NCBI GenBank assembly: GCA_002402315.1
Contig: DHFP01000017.1
Coordinates: 1-5,783, forward strand
Direction of reading: 5' to 3'
DNA: 5,783 nt
Source of the DNA: Clostridiales bacterium UBA4821
GTDB taxonomy: Bacteria > Bacillota > Clostridia > Acetivibrionales > UBA4821
Shown piece after piece: positions 1 through 5,330 of this stretch. The translations under genes were made by a program, and so were the position numbers. The notes under the pieces are model-generated. The model saw nothing but the letters and a program-made list of their open reading frames with translations, was not told the DNA's origin and did not search any database. How positions within the stretch are numbered: the first letter of the stretch is position 1; every line of letters starts with the position of its first letter.

Positions 1-426
1 ATGGAATTAGAAAAAGGTGTAGACAAACCTATTATTGCAAAAGCATTATATGACTATTTTGTTAATGGTATTAAACCAGAAGAAACAGTTAAAGATTGTA
101 ATGATATATTAAAGTATTGTGTTGCAAAAAAGATTGACTCTAAATTTGAAAATTATCTTTATTATATAGATGATTATGAATTAAAGAGAATGTCATTGCA
201 AGATACAGTACGATTCTATATATCAAAGTCTGGTTATCAATTATATAAAGTTGATAAAAAAACAGACGAAAAGATTAACTATTGTGTAGGATTTAACGTT
301 AGGTTACTAAACGATGTAGATAAAAGTACATCATTTGAACAGTACGGCGTTAATAAGAATTACTATATATCAGAAATATATAAAGTAATCAATCAAATTG
401 AAGACAAACAACTCAAATTATTTTAA
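1..426 (+). CDS. C-terminal part of a family B DNA polymerase (5' partial)
   Basis: This 141-residue reading frame resembles the C-terminal (thumb-side) end of phage family B DNA polymerases, the enzymes that copy the phage genome. The recognisable blocks are KPIIAKALYDYFVNGIKPEE (residues 9-28), followed by a conserved-looking CNDILKYCVAKK stretch. Next come a QDTVRFYISKSGYQLYKV block near residues 67-83 and the closing YYISEIYKVINQIEDKQLKLF region. None of the exonuclease or palm catalytic motifs (such as DTDS) is present, so the ATG at base 1 is probably an internal methionine and the gene starts upstream of the window. A split polymerase with a separate C-terminal gene is the alternative. 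The last residues, QLKLF, resemble the bacterial sliding-clamp-binding consensus QL(S/D)LF. The stop TAA is separated from the next ATG by one base. The family call rests on remembered resemblance, not on a search. Confidence 0.62.
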   Translation: MELEKGVDKPIIAKALYDYFVNGIKPEETVKDCNDILKYCVAKKIDSKFENYLYYIDDYELKRMSLQDTVRFYISKSGYQLYKVDKKTDEKINYCVGFNVRLLNDVDKSTSFEQYGVNKNYYISEIYKVINQIEDKQLKLF

Positions 427-427
427 A

Positions 428-766
428 ATGTCTAACAAACAATTATATAGGTCTTTATTATCTGATAAAGTAGGAGAAATTCTGCATCAGATAAAAGCAG
501 AAGACAAAAAGAAAGAAGAACAACGTACTCATAAAATGATTGAGGACCTTGTTACAGTTAGAAGGAAACGACCATCTATTGAAGATGCAAGAGTATATAT
601 TGAAATACTAAAACAGGAATATCCATTATTTGTGGATATGTCTGATTGGAATATTGCTCAATTGTTGTTATCAGAACTGGATGTTCATATGGAACCTCGA
701 TTAGTGGCTTTGTCATTACAGAGGATACCTTGTAGCTTATATAAAACAATAACTTACATGAGATAA
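428..766 (+). CDS. Small helical protein of unknown function in replication operon
   Basis: I do not recognise this 112-residue protein. It is predicted to be soluble and almost wholly helical, with no signal peptide or membrane segment. Residues 17-47 are a charged, K/E-rich stretch (AEDKKKEEQR) that could form a short coiled coil, ending in the basic patch RRKRP. The C-terminal half (about residues 50-110, including MSDWNIAQLLLSEL) is a compact amphipathic helical region that might be a helix-turn-helix-like domain, though no diagnostic motif is visible. I chose the ATG at 428 over an in-frame TTG at 398, because the TTG would overlap the polymerase by 29 bases and ATG 428 follows the polymerase TAA by one base (TAAAATG). 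Its place between a polymerase and a winged-helix/helicase pair suggests a replication accessory role, for example helping to load the helicase. That role is inferred from position only. Confidence 0.7.
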   Translation: MSNKQLYRSLLSDKVGEILHQIKAEDKKKEEQRTHKMIEDLVTVRRKRPSIEDARVYIEILKQEYPLFVDMSDWNIAQLLLSELDVHMEPRLVALSLQRIPCSLYKTITYMR

Positions 767-767
767 A

Positions 768-1298
768 ATGCTTATAACACTTAATACAGATTCTATAAAG
801 CAGCTTAATGTTCGATTAGAGCATTACATCTTTTTATTACTAGCAGCTGAACAAAAACAGGATCTATTAGATGGTTATTTTCCAAAAGATACCAAAGATA
901 TCCTATTAAAAGAAGGTTTAATAGAAAATGTAGAAGAGTGCAAGTTAACAGAAAAAGCAAAAAATATTGTTTATGGTGATAATCTTTTTAAAGAGTTCGT
1001 AAATGAATTCCCACAAAAAGTCACCAGAACAGATGGAACAGTCGATTTTCTAAGGACTGATTTGGTCAATGCAGAAAATTTATATCTGAGCTATGTTGGC
1101 CGTAGCAGAGACAAACACAATCATATCATAAAATGTCTGAAAGCTGAAATAAAGCAACGTGAAGGAAACGGATCAATGCCTTATATGAAGCGAATCTTTA
1201 CATGGTTAGCTAGCAAAGGCTGGCAATCGTATGAAGATATAGTTGATGAAGTATTAACTTCCAATAAAGACCTGGGATATGGAACAACGCTTGTCTAA
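768..1298 (+). CDS. Winged-helix-like replication protein, candidate initiator or helicase loader
   Basis: This 176-residue protein appears to have two domains. Residues 10-70 have the pattern of a phage winged helix: a helix with YIFLLLAA, a second helix ending LLKEGLIENV, then KLTEKAKNIV, matching the common 'L..GLI....LT.KG' layout. Residues 72-156 form a second segment (FKEFVNEFPQKVTRTDG, LRTDLVNAENLYLSY, then MPYMKRIFTWLASKGW). It recalls a phage domain with the form FxxFPxKxxRxDGxxxxLR...YM, often found beside replication helicases. Winged-helix proteins next to a helicase gene in phages (the lambda O/P arrangement is the classic case) bind the origin and recruit the helicase, so that is the most likely role. 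The start follows the previous TAA by one base, and the last 20 bases overlap the helicase gene, which suggests translational coupling. The CDS is secure; the domain assignment is moderate. Confidence 0.72.
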   Translation: MLITLNTDSIKQLNVRLEHYIFLLLAAEQKQDLLDGYFPKDTKDILLKEGLIENVEECKLTEKAKNIVYGDNLFKEFVNEFPQKVTRTDGTVDFLRTDLVNAENLYLSYVGRSRDKHNHIIKCLKAEIKQREGNGSMPYMKRIFTWLASKGWQSYEDIVDEVLTSNKDLGYGTTLV

Positions 1299-2226
1299 CG
1301 ACAAAACCCCACAATTAAAGCATATTTCTAAGGCCGCTGAAGAAATAGTGTCGTATATTGACAATCGCCGTAAAGGCATTGTTACGTCACTAAAAACAAA
1401 GTGGACTAAATTTAATCATGCTACTATGGGAGGAATTGAACCCAATATCATTATGACCATAGCTGGTATTAGTGGTAGTGGTAAATCGTCCTTTGTAAAC
1501 AGTTTAGAAACCGATTTAGTTGATCTGAACAAGAGCGAAGACCTCATAATCTTATCATTTAATTTTGAAATGTTAAGTAGTAAGCAAGTAGGTAGGAAAC
1601 TATCTTACAAACTTACTAAGACTACTGGAGAATTATATTCCAGTGGATATGATGGAGATCCTGTATCAGATAATTTATTTGAGGTAATTGAAAAAGAAGC
1701 AGAACATATAAAACATTATCCCGTATATTATGTAGATGTACCATGCACAGTGGATCAGATACATGATACTATACGTAAATTTCAATTTAGCGAGAAGACT
1801 AAAAATAAATGGTTAGTAGTAATACTTGACCATACTTTGTTAACTCGTGGAAAGTCAGGAGAACAGGAAAGGGAAACCTTGGCAAACCTGCAAAAAGTCT
1901 TTATGGAAGTAAAGAAGACCGGTAAAACTACCGTTATTCAACTTAGTCAAATGAATAGGGATATTGAGTCGTCTGAAAGGATAACCAATCAAGCTATGCA
2001 TTTTCCAATGAGACGTGATTTATTTGGATCTGATTCTTTATTCCAAGCCTCAGATTACGTAATTGTCCTCCACCGCCCTGAATTATTAGGTATAAAAAGT
2101 TATTCTCCAAATAATTGGCCTGTACAAAATAAAATATACATGCATTTCCTAAAAATCAGGGAAGGTGAACCTAAAATACTAAGTTTTATAAATAATCTTA
2201 AGTATAACAGAATTGACGAATATTAA
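1279..2226 (+). CDS. dnaB: DnaB-family (SF4) replicative DNA helicase, short form
   Basis: This 315-residue protein matches the RecA-like C-terminal motor of DnaB helicases, the hexameric ATPases that unwind DNA at the fork. The Walker A motif is GISGSGKSS (residues 63-71, K69, S70). The FNFEM block at residues 94-98 corresponds to the DnaB 'SLEM' segment with its catalytic glutamate (E97). Walker B is LVVILDH (179-185, D184). QLSQMNRD (221-228) matches the DnaB 'LSQLNR' motif, and FLKIREGEP (290-298) matches the 'KNRNGP' region carrying the arginine finger. Full DnaB proteins are about 450-470 residues. Here only about 40 residues precede the motor linker, so the N-terminal collar domain that contacts primase in bacteria is absent. 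The ATG at 1279 lies inside the preceding gene and gives a 20-base overlap. Helicase identity is high; the lack of a collar is seen directly from length. Confidence 0.92.
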   Translation: MEQRLSNDKTPQLKHISKAAEEIVSYIDNRRKGIVTSLKTKWTKFNHATMGGIEPNIIMTIAGISGSGKSSFVNSLETDLVDLNKSEDLIILSFNFEMLSSKQVGRKLSYKLTKTTGELYSSGYDGDPVSDNLFEVIEKEAEHIKHYPVYYVDVPCTVDQIHDTIRKFQFSEKTKNKWLVVILDHTLLTRGKSGEQERETLANLQKVFMEVKKTGKTTVIQLSQMNRDIESSERITNQAMHFPMRRDLFGSDSLFQASDYVIVLHRPELLGIKSYSPNNWPVQNKIYMHFLKIREGEPKILSFINNLKYNRIDEY

Positions 2227-2245
2227 CAAATTTTTTAGTATATTT

Positions 2246-2812
2246 ATGAACAATAGAATTGCGATAATATTAGACGATATAACTCAGGCAAAGAAACAAG
2301 GTTGCTGGGCACAGTTTAAGAATTTATTAAAGAGAAAGGTTCGTAAGAACCAAAAGCACCCCATTCTTTCATTACAAAACGGAGATGCTTTAATACTTGA
2401 ACTTAATGTACCTCAGCCTTCTTATTATGCTGAAAGAGACTATTTACAGTTATTAACCAATGGTTATGTAAGGTCGCCTTTAGCAACATTAGTGCCTGAA
2501 GAAAATACATTTTTCTTTATGAAGAATTATAACCAAATTTTTGAATTATTACAGAATTTACTTGATCTTGATAATGACGAACAGGGAGTAATCCGCGTTA
2601 TTGTGCAGGAACCCGTAAGGCGTGTAAAGCCTGTAATTCGCTTTAGGGCGGAAATTAAAGAGAAGATTACCATTTTTGAACGGTTTGTTAAGATCGGTTG
2701 GAATACGTACAAACGTAAGTTCAGCTTCCTTAACAATTGTGATTTCATCGAAGTAGACGGAACAGTGTTCTACATTAAGATGGATCGTTACGGAAATGAA
2801 TATCTTGCTTAA
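2246..2812 (+). CDS. Conserved-looking hypothetical protein after helicase
   Basis: I do not recognise this 188-residue protein. It starts MNNRIAIILDDITQAKKQGC, followed by a strongly basic stretch (residues 24-38, FKNLLKRKVRKNQKH) that could bind nucleic acid. After that it alternates short strands and helices (ALILELNVPQPSYY, TFFFMKNYNQIFELLQNLL). A basic block VRRVKPVIRFRAEIKEK spans 124-140, and a strand-rich end (FIEVDGTVFYIKMD) spans 167-180. No membrane segment, signal peptide or catalytic motif is visible. I chose ATG 2246 over an in-frame TTG at 2213, which would overlap the helicase; the ATG leaves a 19-base gap and no Shine-Dalgarno. It looks genuinely coding (strong periodicity, helicase-adjacent, TAA stop). 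A DNA- or RNA-binding helper of the replisome is a guess from charge and position. Confidence 0.8.
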   Translation: MNNRIAIILDDITQAKKQGCWAQFKNLLKRKVRKNQKHPILSLQNGDALILELNVPQPSYYAERDYLQLLTNGYVRSPLATLVPEENTFFFMKNYNQIFELLQNLLDLDNDEQGVIRVIVQEPVRRVKPVIRFRAEIKEKITIFERFVKIGWNTYKRKFSFLNNCDFIEVDGTVFYIKMDRYGNEYLA

Positions 2813-2821
2813 TTAATAATC

Positions 2822-2893
2822 ATGTCGCTATACACGGCTACGGTTAAGATTATTCACCGCCTTCCAAAAGCAAAGAATATGCTACCGAGGTAA
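2822..2893 (+). CDS. Possible 23-codon small ORF (leader peptide or remnant)
   Basis: An ATG nine bases after the previous stop opens a 23-residue frame beginning MSLYTATVKIIHRL and ending KNMLPR, closed by TAA. The mix of residues is protein-like (basic, amphipathic), and the spacing fits the tight packing seen elsewhere. At its end, the +1 frame beginning GGT at 2889 continues with 13 sensible codons (GKKLTQEQFRLLN) before TAG at 2928. The region could therefore once have been, or could be through frameshifting at CCG-AGG-TAA, a peptide of about 35 residues. It may equally be chance, since such short frames arise often. No Shine-Dalgarno is present, and the ATG lies in the loop of the first inverted repeat of the gap. 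Confidence 0.22.
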   Translation: MSLYTATVKIIHRLPKAKNMLPR

Positions 2894-2919
2894 GAAATTA
2901 ACCCAAGAGCAATTTCGGT
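2884..2919 (+). repeat. Inverted repeat in gap upstream of the ATPase gene
   Basis: GAAATT (2894-2899) and AATTTC (2911-2916) form a perfect 6-bp stem around an 11-base loop (AACCCAAGAGC). The outer bases ACC (2884-2886) and GGT (2917-2919) could extend it across a 7-base bulge. Alternatively ACCGA (2884-2888) can pair with TCGGT (2915-2919). No T-run follows, so it is not a standard terminator. It could be an RNA leader fold or a protein-binding site. Confidence 0.4.
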
Positions 2920-2922
2920 TAC

Positions 2923-2940
2923 TTAACTAGTGACTATTAA
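2923..2940 (+). promoter_or_regulatory. Near-palindrome 12 bases before the ATPase start, possible operator
   Basis: The 18 bases TTAACTAGTGACTATTAA form an imperfect palindrome. TTAA and TAGT on the left mirror ACTA and TTAA on the right, with one central G and one extra C on the left arm. It lies immediately upstream of the A-rich start region of the ATPase gene, where a repressor or a fork protein could bind. The symmetry is seen directly; the operator role is inference. Confidence 0.35.
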
Positions 2941-2952
2941 TATAAACAAAAA

Positions 2953-3609
2953 ATGTCAACACCCTATCAGATAGCTTTAGTAGGTATGTCTGGTAAGGGA
3001 AAAACAATGGCTTTTCGTGATATGGATCCTAACACATGCGGATTCATAAATGCTGAAGGCAAACCATTACCTTTTATCAACAAATTTAAACATTACTGTA
3101 CTCCTAACAGTTGGCAGGAAACTTATCAGAAACTTATCGAATATGGCAAAAACCCAGAGATTACGGAAGTGGTACTGGACAGTTTTTCCGCTTACATTGA
3201 CAGCTTGCTTAAAACAGCAAGAGAAATAAAAAAAGGTTTCGACACCTGGAATTACTATAACGAAGAAATAGGTAAACTTATGTTTCTTATTAAAAAATAT
3301 CCAAAAGATATAATCGTTGCAGCACATTCGGCTAATGTCGAAACAGAAGAAGGCGTTGCAGAAAGACGTATTGCTGTTAAAGGCAATGAATGGAATAAAA
3401 CTGGTGTAGAAAAAGATTTTACTATTGTGTTATTTGCAGAAGTTAGTCTTAATTCTGGTAAAAGAGAATATACATTAAATCTCTTATCAGATGGAAAGAC
3501 ATCTGCTAAAACCCCGCCTATTTTCATAGACGAGGGGAAAGAATCTATACCAAACAACGCACAGACTTTTTTACAACACATAAGAAAAGTACTAGCTAAC
3601 AATAAATAA
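2953..3609 (+). CDS. RecA-like P-loop ATPase, Sak4-type (AAA_24-like) recombination protein
   Basis: This 218-residue protein is a single RecA-fold ATPase of the kind found in many phages (Sak4/AAA_24 type), related to Rad51/RecA cores and linked to single-strand annealing and recombination-dependent replication. Walker A is GMSGKGKT (residues 11-18, K17, T18), right at the N-terminus as usual for this family. Walker B is EVVLDS (72-77, D76). The IIVAAHS segment (120-126, H125) matches the motif that follows Walker B in these proteins. The later strand pattern (DFTIVLFAEV, EYTLNLLSD) completes the core. There is no RecA-style C-terminal domain, and the length is normal for the family. The ATG has an A-rich leader and no Shine-Dalgarno. 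The next gene is an SSB-like protein, and Sak4-type ATPases are known to work with a phage SSB, which supports the call. A general 'ATP-binding protein' label is the cautious alternative. Confidence 0.8.
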   Translation: MSTPYQIALVGMSGKGKTMAFRDMDPNTCGFINAEGKPLPFINKFKHYCTPNSWQETYQKLIEYGKNPEITEVVLDSFSAYIDSLLKTAREIKKGFDTWNYYNEEIGKLMFLIKKYPKDIIVAAHSANVETEEGVAERRIAVKGNEWNKTGVEKDFTIVLFAEVSLNSGKREYTLNLLSDGKTSAKTPPIFIDEGKESIPNNAQTFLQHIRKVLANNK

Positions 3610-3633
3610 TTAGGAATTTTAAAAATATCGCAC

Positions 3634-4284
3634 ATGTATAATGTAACAAAAGATATTAATTCGGAAAGCAGGTCAAACAACTTTATGGGACCTGGTATCC
3701 ATGAGAATGCAGAACTTAAGCATAGTGAAGAAGGCAAATATCCTATTGTATATGGCGAATCAAAAAGAGGTAACAAGTTTGCAGCCTTTCATTTTGTAAA
3801 TGATAAAGGAGAAATATTGATCCATACTGAGTATGAACCCTCAGATGATGATCGTGAAAAACTTGAAAACAAAACATTAAATCAGATCAAGAGGTTTAAA
3901 CATATAATTACGAAGTTTGTACCTGAAGAAAATTTTATCTTTGAGGCAACAAATTTTGAAGATTTTGTTAATAAATCTATCCAAATATTAGGAACTAATC
4001 ATGTTGGTAAGAAGTTAAGAATTAAGGTTGTACTTAACTCTAATGACTATACCACATTACCAAATTATGTACCTTTTATTGAAACAATGGAAGTAACTAA
4101 AAGTAAACTTTCAATAAATACTGCTATGGATAAAGTAGTAAAAGAAGGCCGACCAGACGTAGAGGTTGCATCGGGTGTAAATCCTTTTGCACAGCCCATT
4201 GAAGTAGCAGATGCTACTGGGGAATACGGAGCCAATGTCCAACCGACAATGGATTCTGATACAGCTGAGAACTTACCTTTCTAA
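3634..4284 (+). CDS. ssb: Single-stranded DNA-binding (SSB-like) protein with acidic LPF tail
   Basis: This 216-residue protein has the two-part plan of a single-stranded DNA-binding protein. Residues 18-155 are strand-rich and resemble a phage SSB-like/OB-fold family that opens with PGIHENAEL (20-28). That domain continues with NKFAAFHFVNDKGE and a NQIKRFKHII segment, and ends with YTTLPNYVPFIE (139-150). Residues 165-216 are low-complexity, acidic and flexible, closing with MDSDTAENLPF. The final acidic-LPF tip matches the C-terminal tip of bacterial SSBs (DDDIPF in E. coli), the dock for partner proteins. It is not closely similar in sequence to bacterial SSB, so the fold assignment is inferred. 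The ATG at 3634 follows a 24-base gap; an in-frame ATG at 3685, just before PGIHEN, is a possible alternative start. Its stop codon is the left base of the hairpin that leads into the primase gene. Confidence 0.75.
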   Translation: MYNVTKDINSESRSNNFMGPGIHENAELKHSEEGKYPIVYGESKRGNKFAAFHFVNDKGEILIHTEYEPSDDDREKLENKTLNQIKRFKHIITKFVPEENFIFEATNFEDFVNKSIQILGTNHVGKKLRIKVVLNSNDYTTLPNYVPFIETMEVTKSKLSINTAMDKVVKEGRPDVEVASGVNPFAQPIEVADATGEYGANVQPTMDSDTAENLPF

Positions 4285-4320
4285 TATAATTAGGGGGTGG
4301 AAACACCCCCTGCTATATTA
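4282..4320 (+). promoter_or_regulatory. Strong hairpin spanning SSB stop codon to primase start codon
   Basis: A 39-base hairpin has an inner perfect 8-bp stem AGGGGGTG (4292-4299) / CACCCCCT (4304-4311) closed by a GAAA loop (4300-4303), a GNRA-type tetraloop. An outer perfect 7-bp stem, TAATATA (4282-4288) / TATATTA (4314-4320), is joined through a small ATT/GC internal loop. The outer stem begins with the SSB stop codon TAA and ends with the A of the primase ATG. The G/C-rich core stands out in AT-rich DNA. No T-run follows, so a simple rho-independent terminator is unlikely. It more likely controls primase translation, marks an RNA-processing end, or causes partial termination. Confidence 0.8.
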
Positions 4321-5330
4321 TGGTCTACAATACAAATAATGTCATAGAAAATTTATGTCTTGAAGAACTACTTAAAAAGATAACTGAATATGATGTGTAT
4401 CATCACTATTTAGGTAGTAAATTTAAAGTAGGTCAGGTAATGTCTTCTCCTTTTAGGGAAGATAGACATCCCTCATTTGGAGTATTTAAATCTACAAATG
4501 GAGCATTATTATGGAAAGACCAATCAACTGGTAAAACAGGAAATATTGTTACTTTTGTAAAAGAAATAGAAGATTTATATCATAATAAACAAGCTCTGAA
4601 ACTTATTTACGACAAATTCGTAAAAGGTATAATAGTACCTACACCGGAAGGTATAAGGGTTAGAGAGTATTATGAAAGAATAAGAAAATCTATTTCTATT
4701 AAAAGACAAAATTTTACTAAGACTGATGATGAGTATTGGTCACAATACCAAGTCAGTAAAGAGACATTAAAAAAATATAACGTATATCCAATAACATTTT
4801 TCTGGGTAAATGATATGCTACAGCCATTTAGATATAGTAAAGATAGCCCTATGTATGCTTACAAAATATTTGATAAGTTTAAAATATATAGGCCTTATTC
4901 TATATACAAGAAAGACAAATGGCGAACTAATTGTTCTACACTTGATGTACAAGGATTTGAACAGTTACCAGAAGATGGCGACTTATTAATACTAACTAAA
5001 TCTTTAAAAGATGTAATGGTATTACATGAGTTAGGATATAACGCTGTTGCACTACAATCAGAAAACGATAAACTTAATTACAAGATTTATAATAATTTAT
5101 CAGATCGTTTCAAAAAGATAGTTATATTGTTTGATAATGATGAACCTGGTAAAGATAGCGCCGCTAAACTTGCCAGCGAATATAATATCGAATATTGCTT
5201 CATAGATTCTAGTATGTATGACTTATATAAAGTTAAAGATATTAGTGACTATATAAGTGTATTTGATAAAGAACAAACGATTAAATTATTAAAATCACTA
5301 ATTAAATATGAAAGTGCAAATAGTGAATAA
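4320..5330 (+). CDS. TOPRIM-domain DNA primase-like protein
   Basis: This 336-residue protein resembles DnaG-type phage primases, which make the RNA primers for DNA synthesis. The N-terminal segment SSPFREDRHPSF (residues 42-53) followed by LLWKDQSTGKTGNIVTFV (63-80) lines up with the DnaG zinc-ribbon pattern 'CPFHxExxPSF...C.GC...GN...FV'. The cysteine/histidine zinc ligands are replaced (S43, R46, and no Cys pair). Residues about 221-312 form a TOPRIM domain: LLILTKSLKDVMVLHELG (222-239), VILFDNDEPGKDSA (268-281, with D272 and D274 as the metal-binding DxD), and KDISDYI (306-312). The usual TOPRIM glutamate position ('EG..D') reads TKSLKD here. No helicase domain follows, fitting a separate helicase gene upstream. 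The start codon sits at the base of a strong hairpin. The end overlaps the dUTPase gene by 23 bases. Confidence 0.82.
   Translation: MVYNTNNVIENLCLEELLKKITEYDVYHHYLGSKFKVGQVMSSPFREDRHPSFGVFKSTNGALLWKDQSTGKTGNIVTFVKEIEDLYHNKQALKLIYDKFVKGIIVPTPEGIRVREYYERIRKSISIKRQNFTKTDDEYWSQYQVSKETLKKYNVYPITFFWVNDMLQPFRYSKDSPMYAYKIFDKFKIYRPYSIYKKDKWRTNCSTLDVQGFEQLPEDGDLLILTKSLKDVMVLHELGYNAVALQSENDKLNYKIYNNLSDRFKKIVILFDNDEPGKDSAAKLASEYNIEYCFIDSSMYDLYKVKDISDYISVFDKEQTIKLLKSLIKYESANSE

Larger units (their letters stand above)
2813..2952 (+). other. Structured intergenic gap, possible leader or control region
   Basis: This 140-base stretch is the only gap above 25 bases between confident genes in the window. It contains three inverted repeats in series. 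AATAATC (2815-2821) pairs with GATTATT (2848-2854). GAAATT (2894-2899) pairs with AATTTC (2911-2916). A near-palindrome lies at 2923-2940. GTTAAG (2843-2848) and CTTAAC (2922-2927) could also pair as an alternative fold. The last bases before the next gene are A-rich (ATAAACAAAAA), typical of a Bacteroidota translation start. I find no clear Bacteroides-type promoter (TAnnTTTG), no T-run terminator and no tRNA. It could hold a promoter with operator, a structured 5' leader for the ATPase/SSB pair, or an origin. The choice is inference. Confidence 0.5.

Noticed and set aside
398..427. In-frame TTG start giving a 122-residue version of the small protein at 428-766
   Set aside because: It would overlap the polymerase end by 29 bases, uses a weak codon, and an ATG in a TAAAATG joint identical to the next gene's start lies ten codons later.
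2213..2245. In-frame TTG start adding 11 residues to the protein at 2246-2812
   Set aside because: The ATG at 2246 is outside the helicase gene and is a normal start; the added residues show nothing distinctive.
2822..2905. tRNA or tRNA-like gene in the gap
   Set aside because: No cloverleaf can be built: there is no T-loop TTCRANY pattern, no acceptor stem and no suitable anticodon arm.
2527..3776. Antisense open frames at 2527-2748, 3067-3327 and 3255-3776
   Set aside because: They lie opposite well-supported genes with clear motifs (ATPase, SSB-like) or a coherent + strand gene, and their products are Cys/Ser/Phe-rich with no recognisable domain, as expected for reverse-strand shadows.
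2494..3930. Similar VPEEN...F segments in the proteins at 2246-2812 and 3634-4284, with 12 shared bases CCTGAAGAAAAT
   Set aside because: The match is short and surrounded by unrelated sequence, so chance is likelier than duplication.
4285..4290. TATAAT as a sigma70-type -10 box before the primase
   Set aside because: It is part of the hairpin stem in AT-rich DNA, has no convincing -35 partner inside the SSB gene, and Bacteroidota promoters use a different -7 motif.
4292..4311. Rho-independent terminator after the SSB gene
   Set aside because: The stem is strong but is followed by GCTATATTATGG rather than a T-run, and the next gene starts at once; a regulatory hairpin explains it better, though partial termination is not excluded.
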